Notes: a model not told the origin generated them from the letters alone. A DNA stretch of 64,000 bases from Spongilla lacustris (GCA_949361645.1 OX442433.1:6046816-6110815), one strand, 5' to 3'; positions 1 through 13,852 are shown, counted from the first letter of the stretch. Translations and numbers: made by a program.

Positions 1-126
1 CTGGCCCATTTCTGAGCAGGTTAAAAACACACACCTGTAGCTGACTGACTGCTATATATATACACCCCACACACAAACTCTACAGCAGTGCTACTATTCC
101 TGTATTGCTTTCACACTATTCAGATT

Positions 127-2176
127 TCAGTCATCATCATCATCTTTCCCTGGAGGTTTGTCAGTCTTTGCACTGCTGGTAGCAGAGGAGTCAGGTTTGG
201 CAGGAGCATCAGGCGGCTTCTGGTAATCTGAAACTATCTCCCTCACTTTGCTGAATACGTCCACCACATTAGGGACCTTTGTAACACAAGTAGGGTGAAC
301 ACAACCTTAGCCATGCAACCAATTAAACGGGCATGCAAACACAATTACAGCCTCTACAAACTATCCTGTAGACTATCCTGAGGAGTCTACATCCATATCA
401 ATGATAATTAGGACAGTTTACAAATTAGCTTTAAAATAGATAAGTGAGAACTGTACAATGAACAACACCACAGTACATGTACATGGCTTCACTGTATTGT
501 GTCTATGGTCAACGAGAATGCTAATAATGTCATCTAATTTCAAACAGCTGATAATTGATCTCAGTCAACACAAACTCTAATTTCAAACAGCTGATAATTG
601 ATCTCAGTCAACACAAACGACAAATCAATTTGGCGTGACAATTACCTTGTCAAATAAAGAGAAAATGTACATGCACAGGGACACATCAAGTGTAAGGAGA
701 GAATCTACACAACGTACATGCACAGGGACACATCAAGTGTAAGGAGAGAATCTACACAACGTACATGCACAGGGGCACATCAAGTGTAAGGAGAGAATCT
801 ACACAACATACATGCACAGGGGCACATCAAGTGTAAGGAGAGAATCTACACAACATACATGCACAGGGACACAAAAAATAACCAGCTGCTATCTACACTA
901 GACCATCTTGATTTTCAAGGGTGCCAATTTTGTACAGCTGCAGTATTTCCTAGTGGACAGTGTGGCACCAGGGCTGCTCAAAGGCTGACCCCCAACCTCT
1001 CAGGCCACACCCCCCAACCTCTCAGGCCACACACCCCAACCTCTCAGGCCACACACCCCAACCTCTCAGGCCACACACCCCAACCTCTCAGGCCACACAC
1101 TCCAACCTCTCAGGCCACACACCCCAACCTCTCAGGCCACACACCCAAGATGCAGAAGGATTAGGGTTGTGCTAAGATTCAGAAGGATTAGTGGTTGTGC
1201 TAAGATGCAGAAGGATTAGTGGTTGTGTTAAGATTCAGAAGGATTAGTGGTTGTGTTAAGATGCAGAAGGATTAGTGGTTGTGCTAAGATGCAGAAGGAT
1301 TAGTGGTTGTGCTAAGATGCAGAAAGGCTGAGACATGAATGGAGGGACACGCCCTAAAATAATGGGTAATCCCCTTTTAAAGAAGGGGGAAAGGAGCTAG
1401 ACAAGGTCAGGAATGTTCTTGGCAAGCTTAATGTTCAGAATTCACTGAGTAAAGACAGATGGAGAGGTTTTGTATTGGGGCTATGGTGTGTACTGGGGCT
1501 ATGGTCTGTACTGGGGCTATGGTGCGTACTGGGGCTATGGTGTGTACTGGGGCTATGGTGTGTACTGGAGCTATGGTGTGTACTGGGGCTATGGTGTGTA
1601 CTGGGGCTATGGTGTGTACTGGGGCTATGGTGTGTACTGGGGCTATGGTGTGTACTGGGGCTATGGTGTGTACTGGAGCTATGGTGTGTACTGGAGCTAT
1701 GGTACATCATATCTGCTGTCTGGTCCCATTCAAGGTCCAAAGGTCAAAGGAGGAAGAAGTGGTACAATTATTATCACAAGCCAACATCACATGCTAGGAC
1801 CATTAAAATAATGAAACCCTCCTTTAATTCAGAGCAAGGGCCAAGCTGATGCAGCGATGGAGCCTGTTGAATTCCCTCCTAGCAACTGGAGGCATCGATC
1901 GTATATTGACAGTATACTAGTTAGTAGTACATGTAAGGGTGCCCCAAGTGCCTTCAAACGAATACGGTATCTCGAATTTTTCATGCGTGTACTGTCAAGT
2001 AGAAGAGGCCATAAGCAGTCACTAGGCCTCACTTCCTTCACTTCCTTAACTAGGCCTACAGGATAGCAGTGCGATGCATTCTCACGTACCTCATAGTTCT
2101 GTGCCACGTAGGCACCAAACACCGTGCCAGTAGCCAGGCCTACCTGTATGCAGAATCGCACTTGCACACTTAACAT
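127..2176 (-). CDS. STMP1: Short transmembrane mitochondrial protein 1-like micropeptide, two exons
   Basis: Exons (minus) are 2090..2176 and 127..276, joined in phase 0 at a GAG|GTACGTG donor and a TTACAAAG| acceptor, giving 78 residues. The N-terminal half has a hydrophobic segment (about residues 8-24) running into GTVFGAYVAQNYE, then VPNVVDVFSKVREI. This matches the layout and core motif (G-x-V-x-G-x-Y-x-AQNY-[DE]-[IV]PN) of the STMP1 family, a small inner-membrane mitochondrial peptide linked to respiratory-chain function. Vertebrate STMP1 is about 47 residues. The extra length here is a low-complexity tail rich in K, P, S and D ending in five aspartates. The 1.8-kb intron is filled with five different minisatellites. 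The gene is head-to-head with MRPL38. Family assignment rests on the motif; the intron join is inferred. Confidence 0.82.
531..617. repeat. Two-copy 43-bp tandem duplication
   Basis: A 43-bp block beginning CTAATTTCAAACAGCTG occurs twice back to back. It lies in the STMP1 intron. Confidence 0.9.
667..870. repeat. 47-bp minisatellite, about 4 copies
   Basis: The unit begins GTACATGCACAGGGACACAT and recurs at 667, 714, 761 and 808, with a partial copy at 855. It lies in the STMP1 intron. Confidence 0.93.
990..1148. repeat. 22-bp minisatellite, about 7 copies
   Basis: The unit is ACCTCTCAGGCCACACACCC plus two bases, nearly perfect. It lies in the STMP1 intron. The open frames over it are by-products of the repeat. 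Confidence 0.93.
1148..1326. repeat. 28-bp minisatellite, about 6 copies
   Basis: The unit contains GCAGAAGGATTAGTGGTTGT, with A/T variants (AGATGC or AGATTC). It directly abuts the 22-bp array. It lies in the STMP1 intron. Confidence 0.92.
1474..1705. repeat. 18-bp minisatellite, about 13 copies
   Basis: The unit is GGGGCTATGGTGTGTACT, with a GGAGCT variant. Because 18 is a multiple of 3, it produces open frames in several frames on both strands; none is taken as a gene. Confidence 0.95.
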
Positions 2177-2305
2177 ATAAAGTAGTCATAAGTTATCTTA
2201 ACTTACGATCCACGACCAGACGCCCATCACAAAAGTAATAACGCGCTTTAATTAGAGTATATCCTTGCGTGCAAGGAGGTGATAGCAGAACGCGCACTAT
2301 TTTTC
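2177..2305. promoter_or_regulatory. Probable bidirectional promoter STMP1/MRPL38
   Basis: Only 129 bp separate the two divergent start codons (2176 minus, 2306 plus), so both promoters and 5' UTRs must lie here or overlap the genes. No TATA box is evident. Both products are mitochondrial, so shared control is plausible but inferred. Confidence 0.5.
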
Positions 2306-4158
2306 ATGATTGTGACGGTTACGACTAGCCTGAGGGGCAGATGCACCGGAGCAACTGGCCTTCGCTGGGCAGCAGTTGCAAGCCTCCAGAAAATTTATTA
2401 TCGCCACCTTAACGAAGGTATAATTCGTTTCATACAACTTGGGACCCGTCCAGCATATAACATTTGGACATGACCGTCCGTCCACAGGGAAAGTCACACA
2501 CGGCAACAGCGCGAAGGCGCTCCGATTTGAAAGGAGCGAGATCATGAGGCAGAACCGTCGTGATCCTGAACTGGAAAGGAAGGCGAGAAGGAAAGAGTGT
2601 AGGGAACCCCACGTGGCCGGGTATTTTTTATTTTTAGTTAAGTCCTTCCGTTTGCACAGTGCTGGTACCATTGGAAAGTGTGCAAAATGAGTGGGAGCAG
2701 TATGAGGGGCCCAAGCACCTGCAGACGGTTGGAAACCACTTCCACATCTTCAAGGACGTCTTTGGCGGAGAATTCAGACCACGTACATTCTTCAAAGTCC
2801 GACACGGTAGCCATCAAGTCCTGAGAGGCAACATCTTAAATGCAGCAGAGGTAAACTTGCACGCTCTTGCCTCCTGCATTACACCTTAATCTACCATTTG
2901 GCTTGCTTAAACAGACCCTCCAACCACCTGATGTGACCCTCCCATCACCAGAGAGTGACGAGCTGTGGACACTAGTCCTCTCCAATCCTGACGGGAACCT
3001 TAGAAACTATCACACTGAGCTTTTGCACTGGATGATGTAAGCTATGTGTAGTTGTAGCTAATGATGTTAAGCGCCTTTTTGTGTGACTCCACCCACATGC
3101 CTTGCCCCATGGCTCAGCACCAACATTGGCCCTGAAGGTATCACCAGTGGTCACGTGGTTGTTCCATACCTCCCACCCGTTCCTCCGAGGGGCTCGGGGC
3201 TCCACAGGATGGTCTTTGCCCTCTACAGACATGCCCAGCCACTTGACCCTTCGCGGCTAAAGAAGGGGGGTGCAAGCTGGTAAGAGCTGTGCTAGGACAT
3301 GCAGGCATTTGGGTCTCCACTGCTTGCTTCTGTTGCTGCTTTAGGATAGAGGAACGGACGTTCTCTTCGCAGCATTTTCAGGCCAGCAACACTGGCCTAC
3401 AGCCTTGTTCATTCTGCTTCTATCAGACACAGTGGGATGAATCTGTCCATCACACCTACATGAACACACTAGGTAGACATAAGACCAGTTCCCCACCGCA
3501 ACTCTTCACACACCACATAACATACCCACACACACACACATACACACCCTCACATTACACACCCACATACACACTCACATAACGCACCCACATACACACA
3601 CTCACATAACACACCCTCACATTACACACACACATGCACATAACACCCACATATACACACATCACACCCACATCGCATAACATACACACTCACACACAAC
3701 ACCCACATACACACACTCACATAACACACCCACATACACATACTCATACACACACTCACATAACACACTCACATATCACACCCACATACACACACTCACA
3801 TAACACACATACACACACTCACATAACACACATACACACACTCACATAACACACATACACACACTCACATAACACACCCACATACACACACTCACATAAC
3901 ACACCCACATACACACACTCACATAACACACCCACATACACACACTCACATAACACACCCACATACACACTCACATAACACACCCAATACACACACTCCA
4001 TAACACACCCACATACACACACTCACATAACATACACACATACTCGCACATGCATAGTATATCCTGAACCAGTATATGAACTAGAGAAAGAGCTCACTCC
4101 ACGCCAGATGAAGCAGCAGGAAATCAAGAGGCAACGACAGCTGAAGTTCAAAGCATGA
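2306..4158 (+). CDS. MRPL38: Large ribosomal subunit protein mL38 (PEBP-family), seven exons
   Basis: Exons are 2306..2417, 2488..2598, 2660..2850, 2915..3036, 3118..3279, 3345..3472 and 4058..4158. The total of 927 nt codes for 308 residues and all junction phases agree. The protein is a mitoribosomal large-subunit component with a phosphatidylethanolamine-binding-protein fold. Recognisable blocks are LVPLESVQNEWEQYEGP (about 75-91), PSPESDELWTLVLSNPDG, HWMITNI, VVPYLPPVPPRGSGLHRMVF (about 190-210) and CFYQTQWDESV, in the order seen in animal mL38. The N-terminus (MIVTVTTSLRGRC...) looks like a mitochondrial presequence. An in-frame GTG lies 27 bp upstream, so ATG 2306 was chosen. The protein is shorter than the roughly 380-residue human one, mainly at the N-terminus, so an upstream exon could be missing. 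Introns 1-5 are about 60-80 bp; intron 6 is 585 bp of CA-rich repeat. Confidence 0.92.
3505..4050. repeat. CA-rich minisatellite filling MRPL38 intron 6
   Basis: Irregular units of ACACTCACATAACACACCCA and similar run over more than 500 bp, ending just before the last-exon acceptor (GCATAG|). The reading frames on both strands are repeat artefacts. Confidence 0.92.
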
Positions 4159-4661
4159 ACATGACACAGGTGTACGCATTTTGTTTTTGTGTTGAGGGAT
4201 GGATGGTCCCTTTCATCATCAACTCCTGGTCATTACTTTATTGCAGGACTAGTTCCATTGTAGGGTTGTTGAAAAGCTGCAGCTACAGGGGCGATTGCCT
4301 ATTAAAAACGAAGGGGTGGGAAAATAGTGCACAGTACGTGTATATTGTTAGGTTGTAAAGGATTGTCGTTACGTGATTGAGGCGTTGTTGAGTGTCCAGT
4401 TGGAGTTCGATATTCTTTCTGCTCTCGTCAATTGATATTTTAATGCTTTCTGCAAAAAAGCGACTTATAAGGATATATCGCTGGCTGGAACCTGTAATAA
4501 CTTACTAACACTCGCGTTGAGGGCTCTTACGTCGCGTAGCAGTTGCTCCATATTCACCTCTGCCTGTCCAGCTGATTCTGCGCTGATTAATATACGGTCT
4601 ACCCAGCAAGGGATACTATTATATATCATCATATATAAGGGTTACCCGCGCACCAAAGAGA
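4159..4661. other. Intergenic spacer MRPL38-GMPR
   Basis: About 500 bp with no recognisable gene. It must contain the MRPL38 3' end and the GMPR promoter. An AT-rich ATATATCATCATATATAAGG stretch lies at about 4620-4639, some 25-40 bp before the GMPR ATG. Confidence 0.5.
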
Positions 4662-7303
<2,642 letters not shown>

Positions 7304-8944
7304 GCCTCCTCCCTCACTAGTCCTCACTAGCCATGTTCAAAATGGATGTGGTGGTATGCACTCTGCATTGTAAGTAGTGAATTAGAATTATGAAATGAAA
7401 TTAAATTAATTAACTGAAAGAAAACTATAAATAGAAGGATTGATATGAACAATCCCATATTCATCTGTAATCCATAATACTTTTGTCTGCTTCAATGCAG
7501 CATATTTGTGTGGTTTTTTTGGGGGGGGGGGGGACAGAGGCTTGGTTTGTTCATTTTACTGTCTTGTGTTCTTATTAATTAAAGCAACACACAAATGTGC
7601 AGCTTGCACCTACACCATAAAGCATCTAGGACCGATGAAATGTCCTAGGTGGCACACATGTTGCCAGCCCAGTTCTTATCTGTTCTGCTGGTGATGCAGC
7701 TGCACTTGCCTTAAGCAGACATGTTGACTGCTACATCAAAAGCTGCCACTAATAAGCACATCAGCAGGACATGTGTGTAACTTGTACCATTAAATGGTAG
7801 TGCCAGTTACTCAGTATTTTGTTTTTAGTTAATATTATTTAAGGTGCAAGGCAATGCTACTATACTATACTGTTAACCATTTCATGGTGCTCAGAATGTG
7901 AAAAATCCACATGCCCTACATGGTTATTGGTACCACTTTCCTCCCTAATGACCATCACCATTGGTGCCAGCATCTATTTGCACACCATGTCTACATCAAC
8001 ATGTAATGCACACCGACATATACACTTCTCAGAACATATTGCCAGCTCCACAGTACTCCAGTCCAGTGTAGGAGTGTACTCCAATAGTACCCATACACTT
8101 TTAATGTCCACCACAAAGGTTGTGAATTTGTCTCACACCGTTTCTTCTGCTACAATCATTGCTTGCAGCATCCAGAGGGCTCTGACAATCAACAAAATAG
8201 TACACGTAAGACCGATGTAGGAAATTTCTTTGTGCTTAGCTCGCAAAACAACAAAAAAATCGCGGCACATGCAGCTACAGTGGTTAGAGCTTATAAGCAT
8301 AAGGGAAACAGACACAAAGGTAGGTCACGCTGCGTGCACAAGGGAAAGGGATGGGGGTGGTCCCCGTTATACCACTCATTAAATAGAGCTACGATTTAAT
8401 ACTCCTGTCTGGTGGGTATAGCGGAGCAGGCATGGTGATAGCTATGGAGCTCCGAAATGGATCCCACCATGATACTGTAGGCTGCTTCTTCGACATAGGA
8501 TGGCATAGGGAGAGCCAGCTATGTAGTTTCTATGGCAGCCGGTGTACTTACTAGGCCTACGTACGGCAGACATGCAACGCACATCTAAGTTGATAACACA
8601 CATAAAAGCTCTGCCGTAAACCTTCACTTTTCTGAACTGCCACTATTCTGCAACCAAGGAATCATATGGCTCTGACCGCAACATCGAAAGGTCCAGAAAA
8701 CTGCGAGAAGGAAACATCCCAACCAGAACACTCATATCTTCTCATTTCAGTAAGAAACCTACCCTCACCATGCTATGATCGAACTTCCTCATTTCATCAT
8801 TCAATCGAGTTCTGTGTGTTGATATATCTGAGCGATAGCTAGTATCTGAGTATTATTATTACAAAAATGCCACGAGGCAAACTGACTGCCCATATATATC
8901 ACTTTTATTTTGGGCGTGGTACACTCACGTGCTTTGGTATAGTG
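7304..8944. other. Spacer GMPR-PDCD6, no gene recognised
   Basis: About 1.6 kb of moderately AT-rich DNA with a G11 run near 7518. Short open frames (for example 7927-8220, 8163-8399) resemble nothing I know and lack convincing splice or codon signals. Confidence 0.4.
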
Positions 8945-10151
8945 ATGGCGTACTACGGTCAGCAGATGCAAGATCCTAACCAACAGTACCTTTTGAGCAT
9001 ATTCCAGAAGTGCGGAACGGAGATTTAATTGCAAGACCATTGTTAACCTCCTCGTGTTTTTACCCGCAGAGTCGACAGAGACAGAAGCGGATCCATATCA
9101 GTGGCCGAGCTTCAACAGGCACTTTCGAACGGTAGGTTCAAACCTTGGCATAATTGCACGCCCCCCAAATAAAGGTAATCTTCTTTAGGCACATGGACAC
9201 CATTCAATATAGAGACGGTACAACTATTGATAGGTAGGATCCTCCCACTTCCACTTGCAACACTGACTCGGGGTTCTGGACAGGGTTGTTTGACAGAGAC
9301 AGGTCCGGCTCAATAAACTACCAAGAATTTGGTGCGCTGTGGAAGTACGTGACCGATTGGCAGGCCACGTTTCGGAGCTACGACAGGGACAACGCTGGTT
9401 CTATTGACAAGGGCGAGCTCAAGACAGGTGAGGCGGGAGGAGGCAGCGGTACCTCCACTTGTGTTTCATTGGTCATCGTATCTATTGCAGCCATGACAAA
9501 TTTTGGGTATCGCCTGTCGGATCGAATGTATGATCTCCTTGTAAGCAAGTTTGACCGCACGGGACGAGGAAAAATTTTGTTCGATGACTTCGTTCAGTGT
9601 TCGGTTGTACTCCAGGCAAGCCTGTCTTAAGATTGTAACTACTTTCCATAACAAAATAGCTATCTAGTGATTTAAAAGGCCGGCATACACGGGGCGACTT
9701 CTAGTCGATTTGTCGCATGCAACTCGAATATGGACAAATGTTCCGCAAACCATCAGTAAACAAAACAATTACGGAACTTTTACCATATTCATTCAAGTTG
9801 CATGCGACAAGTCGGCAGGAAGTCGCCCCTGCAACTCAAATGAATATGGTAAAAGTTGAAGTTTACTGAGTTGCACGGACTGCATGTACTGTATACTTAT
9901 ATATGCTGTGAAACTATATTATGATTATATTGATGTATCACTTTCCAATTGTTTTATTTACACAGTGATTTTGATACCTATACCTGCTGGGCATTTGCAT
10001 CTTGTGTTTAACTTCTCCCTCTCCCACATGCACACCTCCTCCTGTGTAGACTCTGACTAGAGACTTCCAACAGTTAGACACTAACAGGACTGGATGGATC
10101 CAACTGTCATACGAACAATTCTTAACTTTTGTGTTTAATCTCAAGGTGTGA
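8945..10151 (+). CDS. PDCD6: Programmed cell death protein 6 / ALG-2, penta-EF-hand, six exons
   Basis: Exons are 8945..9009, 9070..9131, 9189..9233, 9284..9427, 9491..9615 and 10050..10151, coding for 180 residues in consistent phase. ALG-2 is a calcium sensor that binds proline-rich partners such as ALIX and Sec31 at ER exit sites and ESCRT sites. Five EF-hands are visible. EF1 loop 24-35 is DRDRSGSISVAE, EF2 61-72 DRDRSGSINYQE, EF3 91-102 DRDNAGSIDKGE, EF4 127-138 DRTGRGKILFDD, and EF5 from 157 is DTNRTGWIQ. The signature GTWTPFN and FGYRLSD blocks are present. EF2 keeps canonical calcium ligands. The N-terminal proline/glycine tail is short (about 12 residues). Intron 5 begins with GC (CAG|GCAAGC), a GC-AG intron, and contains a foldback element. 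The gene is convergent with NGDN. Confidence 0.95.
9691..9829. mobile_element. Foldback element in PDCD6 intron 5
   Basis: GGGGCGACTTCTAGTCGATT...GCATGCAACTCGAATATGG is followed 50 bp later by its imperfect inverse, CCATATTCATTCAAGTTGCATGC...AGTCGCCCC. The core TTGTCGCATGCAACT pairs with AGTTGCATGCGACAA. A further inverted copy of AACTTTTACCATATTCAT continues to about 9860. Non-coding; resembles a foldback MITE. Confidence 0.75.
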
Positions 10152-10321
10152 TGCTATCAATAAGTTCAGGAGGGACAGTTTATTCTGTGTTGTGTGTGTG
10201 TTTTTTAGTACTGTATCCAAAATAATGATGTCCAAAATAGTTTATTTCTTAAATTTCTTTCTTCCACCTGTGTGAATGTGTTGTGTGTGTGTGTGTGTGT
10301 AGAAATTATTAAAACCATCAG

Positions 10322-11148
10322 TCAAAAAAACAAACAAACCAAAATGCAAATGTGGTTACCTTTGCTCATCTTCTGTGTGCGAGTACCACCTCCGCCTCCA
10401 CGTACCCTACTTCCTCTGCTACTAACAGGACGCTTCTTTCCTCTGCCCCTAGGCCCATCCTGGTGAAGGGGAGGGAGGTAACTGTATACCACATTCTACA
10501 CACACACACACAAACACACATCACCTCATCATCAAAATCTCTGGTAAGGGCTTCCAGTCCACTGAAATCAGTCAGGTCATCTACCAGTTTGGCTGTGTCA
10601 CGGCCCGAGTCACGCGGTTGTTTCTTCTGCGGCAATCTTATGAAGTTGTCTTCTTCATACCTTGTGTGTTGTGCGGGAATTAGTGGGTGATATGTAAATG
10701 CATGCATATGTAAATCCCCCTCCCCACCCTCCCTGGCCTACTTACCTCTCAATTGCTTTCTGTTCCTGTGTGGCTCTGCGGGTACGTGTCCCAGCTTCAG
10801 CATCCTGAGCACACACCACACGCACACCACACATACATTCCACACACCATCAAAGTGCCTTTTTGAAACAATCCCAAATCAAAGTGGGCGTGCCTCTCAC
10901 CTGCACCTCCCTCGGCATGTCCAGGTACTCGTCCCTCAGCTCCCTCACCAGCTCGCTGCGCAGGGCCATGCGCTTGAGCCTCTCCTCCATCCTCCTCTGC
11001 CTGCCCCCTGCCCCCCCATCCTCATCCTCGTAGGGCACAGCCACCACCTTGGGGGGCACGTAGGTCTTCTGCTGCCTAGAGGAGCGGTCATCGCTGCCCT
11101 CGTCGCTGTCCTCATCTGATATCTGGGTGGGGCAGGACAATGTGTATG

Positions 11149-11230
<82 letters not shown>

Positions 11231-13141
11231 ATCTCTTTCTCTCTCTCTCTCTCTCCCCCTCCCTCCCTCCCTCCCTCCCTCCCTCCCTCCCTCCCTCCCT
11301 CCCTCCCTCCCTCCCTCCCTCCCTCCCTCCCTCCCTCCCTCCCTCCCTCCCTCCCTCCCTCCCTCCCTCCCTCCCTCCCTCCCTCCCTCGGGCTACAAAC
11401 TGGTGATCTCACCTTGGATACCAAATTGGCGGGGTTGGGCTTGAAGCGCAGTGGGTCATTCTCCGCTCCTGCACAACAATAACAAAACATGTTTAGGAGG
11501 GGCAGAGGGAGGAGGGTTTTATAAATAACAGAACAAACCTGACAGTCCTGTTGTTGCAATCCTGACCAGTTTGTCGATCTGATAACGCAGCTTCTGGTCC
11601 AGTGGCCTTATCTTCTCTAGTACCTGCAGACAATCCACAACAAACAACAAACATGTGTAGAACTGTATTGCAACACACATCATGTGACCTATGCTTGTGA
11701 TGTAATAGATTTTGCTTATGATGTCATACATTATGCACAATTGCTACACTGCAAGCAGGCTATGGTTATACGAACTGTATAACTTTGGGGAAAGCGCACA
11801 TAATTTAATTATGTGCGCTTTCCCCAAAGTTATACAGTTCGCATAACCATAGTCTGCTTAAAATGCTATTTGCTGCTTGTTAGCTCCTGTGCTATGCAAA
11901 AAGGCAATATTATTTTCATGTGTACATTACTCCATCGATCATAACCATAGGGTAACTCCAGGTAATTTCGTGTCACCACCCACACTTTTCTTGTAATAGC
12001 ATATAAACACTGAAATAAGTTGTTTGAACCTTTCTGTATGGGGTTTACAACAACCCTATAAATAGGCTCCTTTGTTAGCACCATACACAGTTTTTACGCA
12101 AGTAATGTTACTCGTTAGCATGGTGGTGGTGAACACTGCTGATGTTACTGCACATGGCGATCACTACCTACGTTACCCTACTCATTATAAATTAAGGGAT
12201 GCAGCTACTAGATTGGCCAGCTGAGCTCTACCCTACTGAGCTACAGATACCTGCGCTTCAGATAGTCACTACAAATCTCTTCAACATACCAACCAGCCAT
12301 TTAAAATACATGCGTACTGAATCGACCTGGTTTTTTCTATCACTCAGTACAGACACGACCCAAGTAGACTGAAGCAGATTGACACAGTGTGGATGTATCC
12401 AATATCATCTAATCATGGAATGCTTCATATGCTTTACAGGGCGGTGATTATCTGGACTGGTACATAAAGCACATGATTCCCTGTACCCCATTGGGTCTTC
12501 ACACTTGTACATCCTACCTTCTCTCTCACCCCTCTCCCTCACACCCCCTCTCCCCTTTTTAAATTCCAAATTCCACATACTGTTACTGTGTTCTGCTGCT
12601 ATGCAATAACACCTGGCCAAACCCTTCACTTCCAATCATGTACAAACCCCTTCACTTCCAATCCTATCCAAACCACTTCACTTCCAATCCTCCGTTACTT
12701 ACAATCCTGGTCTCCACAAGTCTCTGCACAGCAGAGCTTCCATTGATGGATTTGCCTTCTGCCTTCAGCAGTATCACATAGGTAAGGTCAATTAGGTAAC
12801 TATATACAGAAATGGAATAAAATGACTAGCTAATTGCAAACACACGCCCCAAACAGTTACCATAGCAACATATGAAGCTTGAGCTCCAGCAAGCTAACAC
12901 CCTGTGGATGGGAATGGTGGGAATGGTGGTGGTGGTGGTGGTGGTGGTGGGGTGGGAATGGTGAAGATGTAAAGTGCAAAGCCATCCAATGTGTCATCCC
13001 CCCCCCCCCACCCCACACACCTTTTCAGTACTGAAGTCTGGGTCTTGCACTTTTTTTTGCATGACGCTCACATGATCATTGACCAAAGATACCTTTAATT
13101 TGAGAATTAGATAATGGTGTAAGCCATACACACATACTGTG

Positions 13142-13196
<55 letters not shown>

Positions 13197-13778
13197 AGTG
13201 TGCAAACTGGCTTTAAATGTTTGTGCTTCAATGATTAATGATTAATAACCTAACCCAACAAAAATGAATAGAATGATCCCCGTTTGATGCATAATAAGAG
13301 TGCTTCTAGCAATCACCTAAAATCTATGATAAAACCATCTCTTGATTATTAATTCTATCAACATCACAATCTTGATGCATTTATCGGAATAATAGCGATA
13401 ATAAGCTGTATACATGTATAGAACTGCATGCGTACAATTTGTGCACATACTCACATAATTATACATACAAGAAACTGTGCTGTCACAGGAGTGCCGACAG
13501 CTAATACCTGTCACGCTGCTATGCTAATGTACTGTAACACCTGCACACATCACAAACACGTACACTTCGTAGATACGTTCATAAGCACACATATATACAA
13601 CTATTAAAGTAAGTATGCGTATGTATTATATGGCAACTGTAAAGACACACCTTTGTATTCAAATCTTCAAGGATGCTTAGAAGCTCTGGCAGCTCCGAAG
13701 CTAAACTCTACGCATCGGATCAAAAGTTCACCACATGTGCCGCAATATATAATGCCTTACTTCAGTAACTTTGTCCAT
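10322..13778 (-). CDS. NGDN: Neuroguidin (Sas10/Utp3-family ribosome biogenesis factor), eleven exons
   Basis: Exons (minus order) are 13761..13778, 13651..13707, 13021..13092, 12861..12901, 12703..12799, 11539..11623, 11413..11468, 10901..11122, 10746..10804, 10525..10660 and 10322..10459. The total of 981 nt codes for 326 residues with all phases agreeing. Neuroguidin acts in 18S rRNA processing and in CPEB/eIF4E translational control. The Sas10/Utp3/C1D domain covers about residues 10-130 (SLLELK, YLIDLTYVILLKAEGK, VLEKIRPLDQKLRYQIDKLV, AENDPLRFKPNP). Then come an acidic stretch (SDEDSDEGSDD), YVPPKVVAVPYEDED, MALRSELVRELRDEY and a basic GRGKKRP tail. The first exon is only six codons (MDKVTE). 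The last exon may instead splice at AAAG|GTAACC; I read through to TGA at 10322-10324. Introns hold CT, CCCT, GGT and CA repeats and a hairpin. Confidence 0.92.
11153..11392. repeat. (CT)n then (CCCT)n microsatellites in an NGDN intron
   Basis: About 65 bp of CT, an interrupted stretch, then about 140 bp of CCCT. On the transcribed RNA strand of NGDN this is (GA)n followed by (GGGA)n. It lies between the acceptor of exon 8 and the donor of exon 7. Confidence 0.97.
11753..11860. repeat. Near-perfect long hairpin (arms about 50 bp)
   Basis: AAGCAGGCTATGGTTATACG... runs into GCGCACATAATT, then reverses immediately as AATTATGTGCGC...GCATAACCATAGTCTGCTT. The arms differ at only about two positions and the loop is a few bases. 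It sits in the long intron of NGDN. It may be a foldback MITE or a source of a structured RNA; no homology is known to me. Confidence 0.85.
12923..12952. repeat. GGT trinucleotide repeat
   Basis: About ten GGT units in an NGDN intron, immediately upstream (in gene direction) of the 41-nt exon acceptor. Confidence 0.9.
13143..13195. repeat. CA dinucleotide microsatellite
   Basis: About 26 uninterrupted CA units in an NGDN intron. Confidence 0.97.
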
Positions 13779-13852
13779 CTATACATAACACGTGGGTGTG
13801 CACGAAATGGAATTAATAAACTGATAATGTGTCCGAAGTACATTTGAAAAAG
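13779..13852. promoter_or_regulatory. Bidirectional promoter NGDN/RBIS
   Basis: Only 74 bp separate the two divergent ATGs (13778 minus, 13853 plus). Any promoter and both leaders must be inside this spacer or overlap the first exons. No TATA box in a normal position. Both products are ribosome-biogenesis factors by homology, so co-expression is a reasonable inference. Confidence 0.55.

Noticed and set aside
1435..1849. Open frames of 100-124 codons over GGGGCTATGGTGTGTACT repeats
   Set aside because: An 18-bp period keeps frames open on both strands; the region is the STMP1 intron.
9286..9630. 114-codon single-exon EF-hand ORF
   Set aside because: It reads through PDCD6 intron 4; the spliced six-exon model fits the family better.
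11127..11559. Long Ser-Leu-Pro and Gly-Gly-Arg-Glu open frames
   Set aside because: Translations of CT/CCCT microsatellites inside an NGDN intron.
12185..12258. tRNA-like sequence on the minus strand (GTAGCTCAGTAGGGTAGAGC)
   Set aside because: It matches a pol III A box, but no B box (GGTTCRANTCC) or cloverleaf arms follow. At most a fragment of a tRNA-derived SINE.
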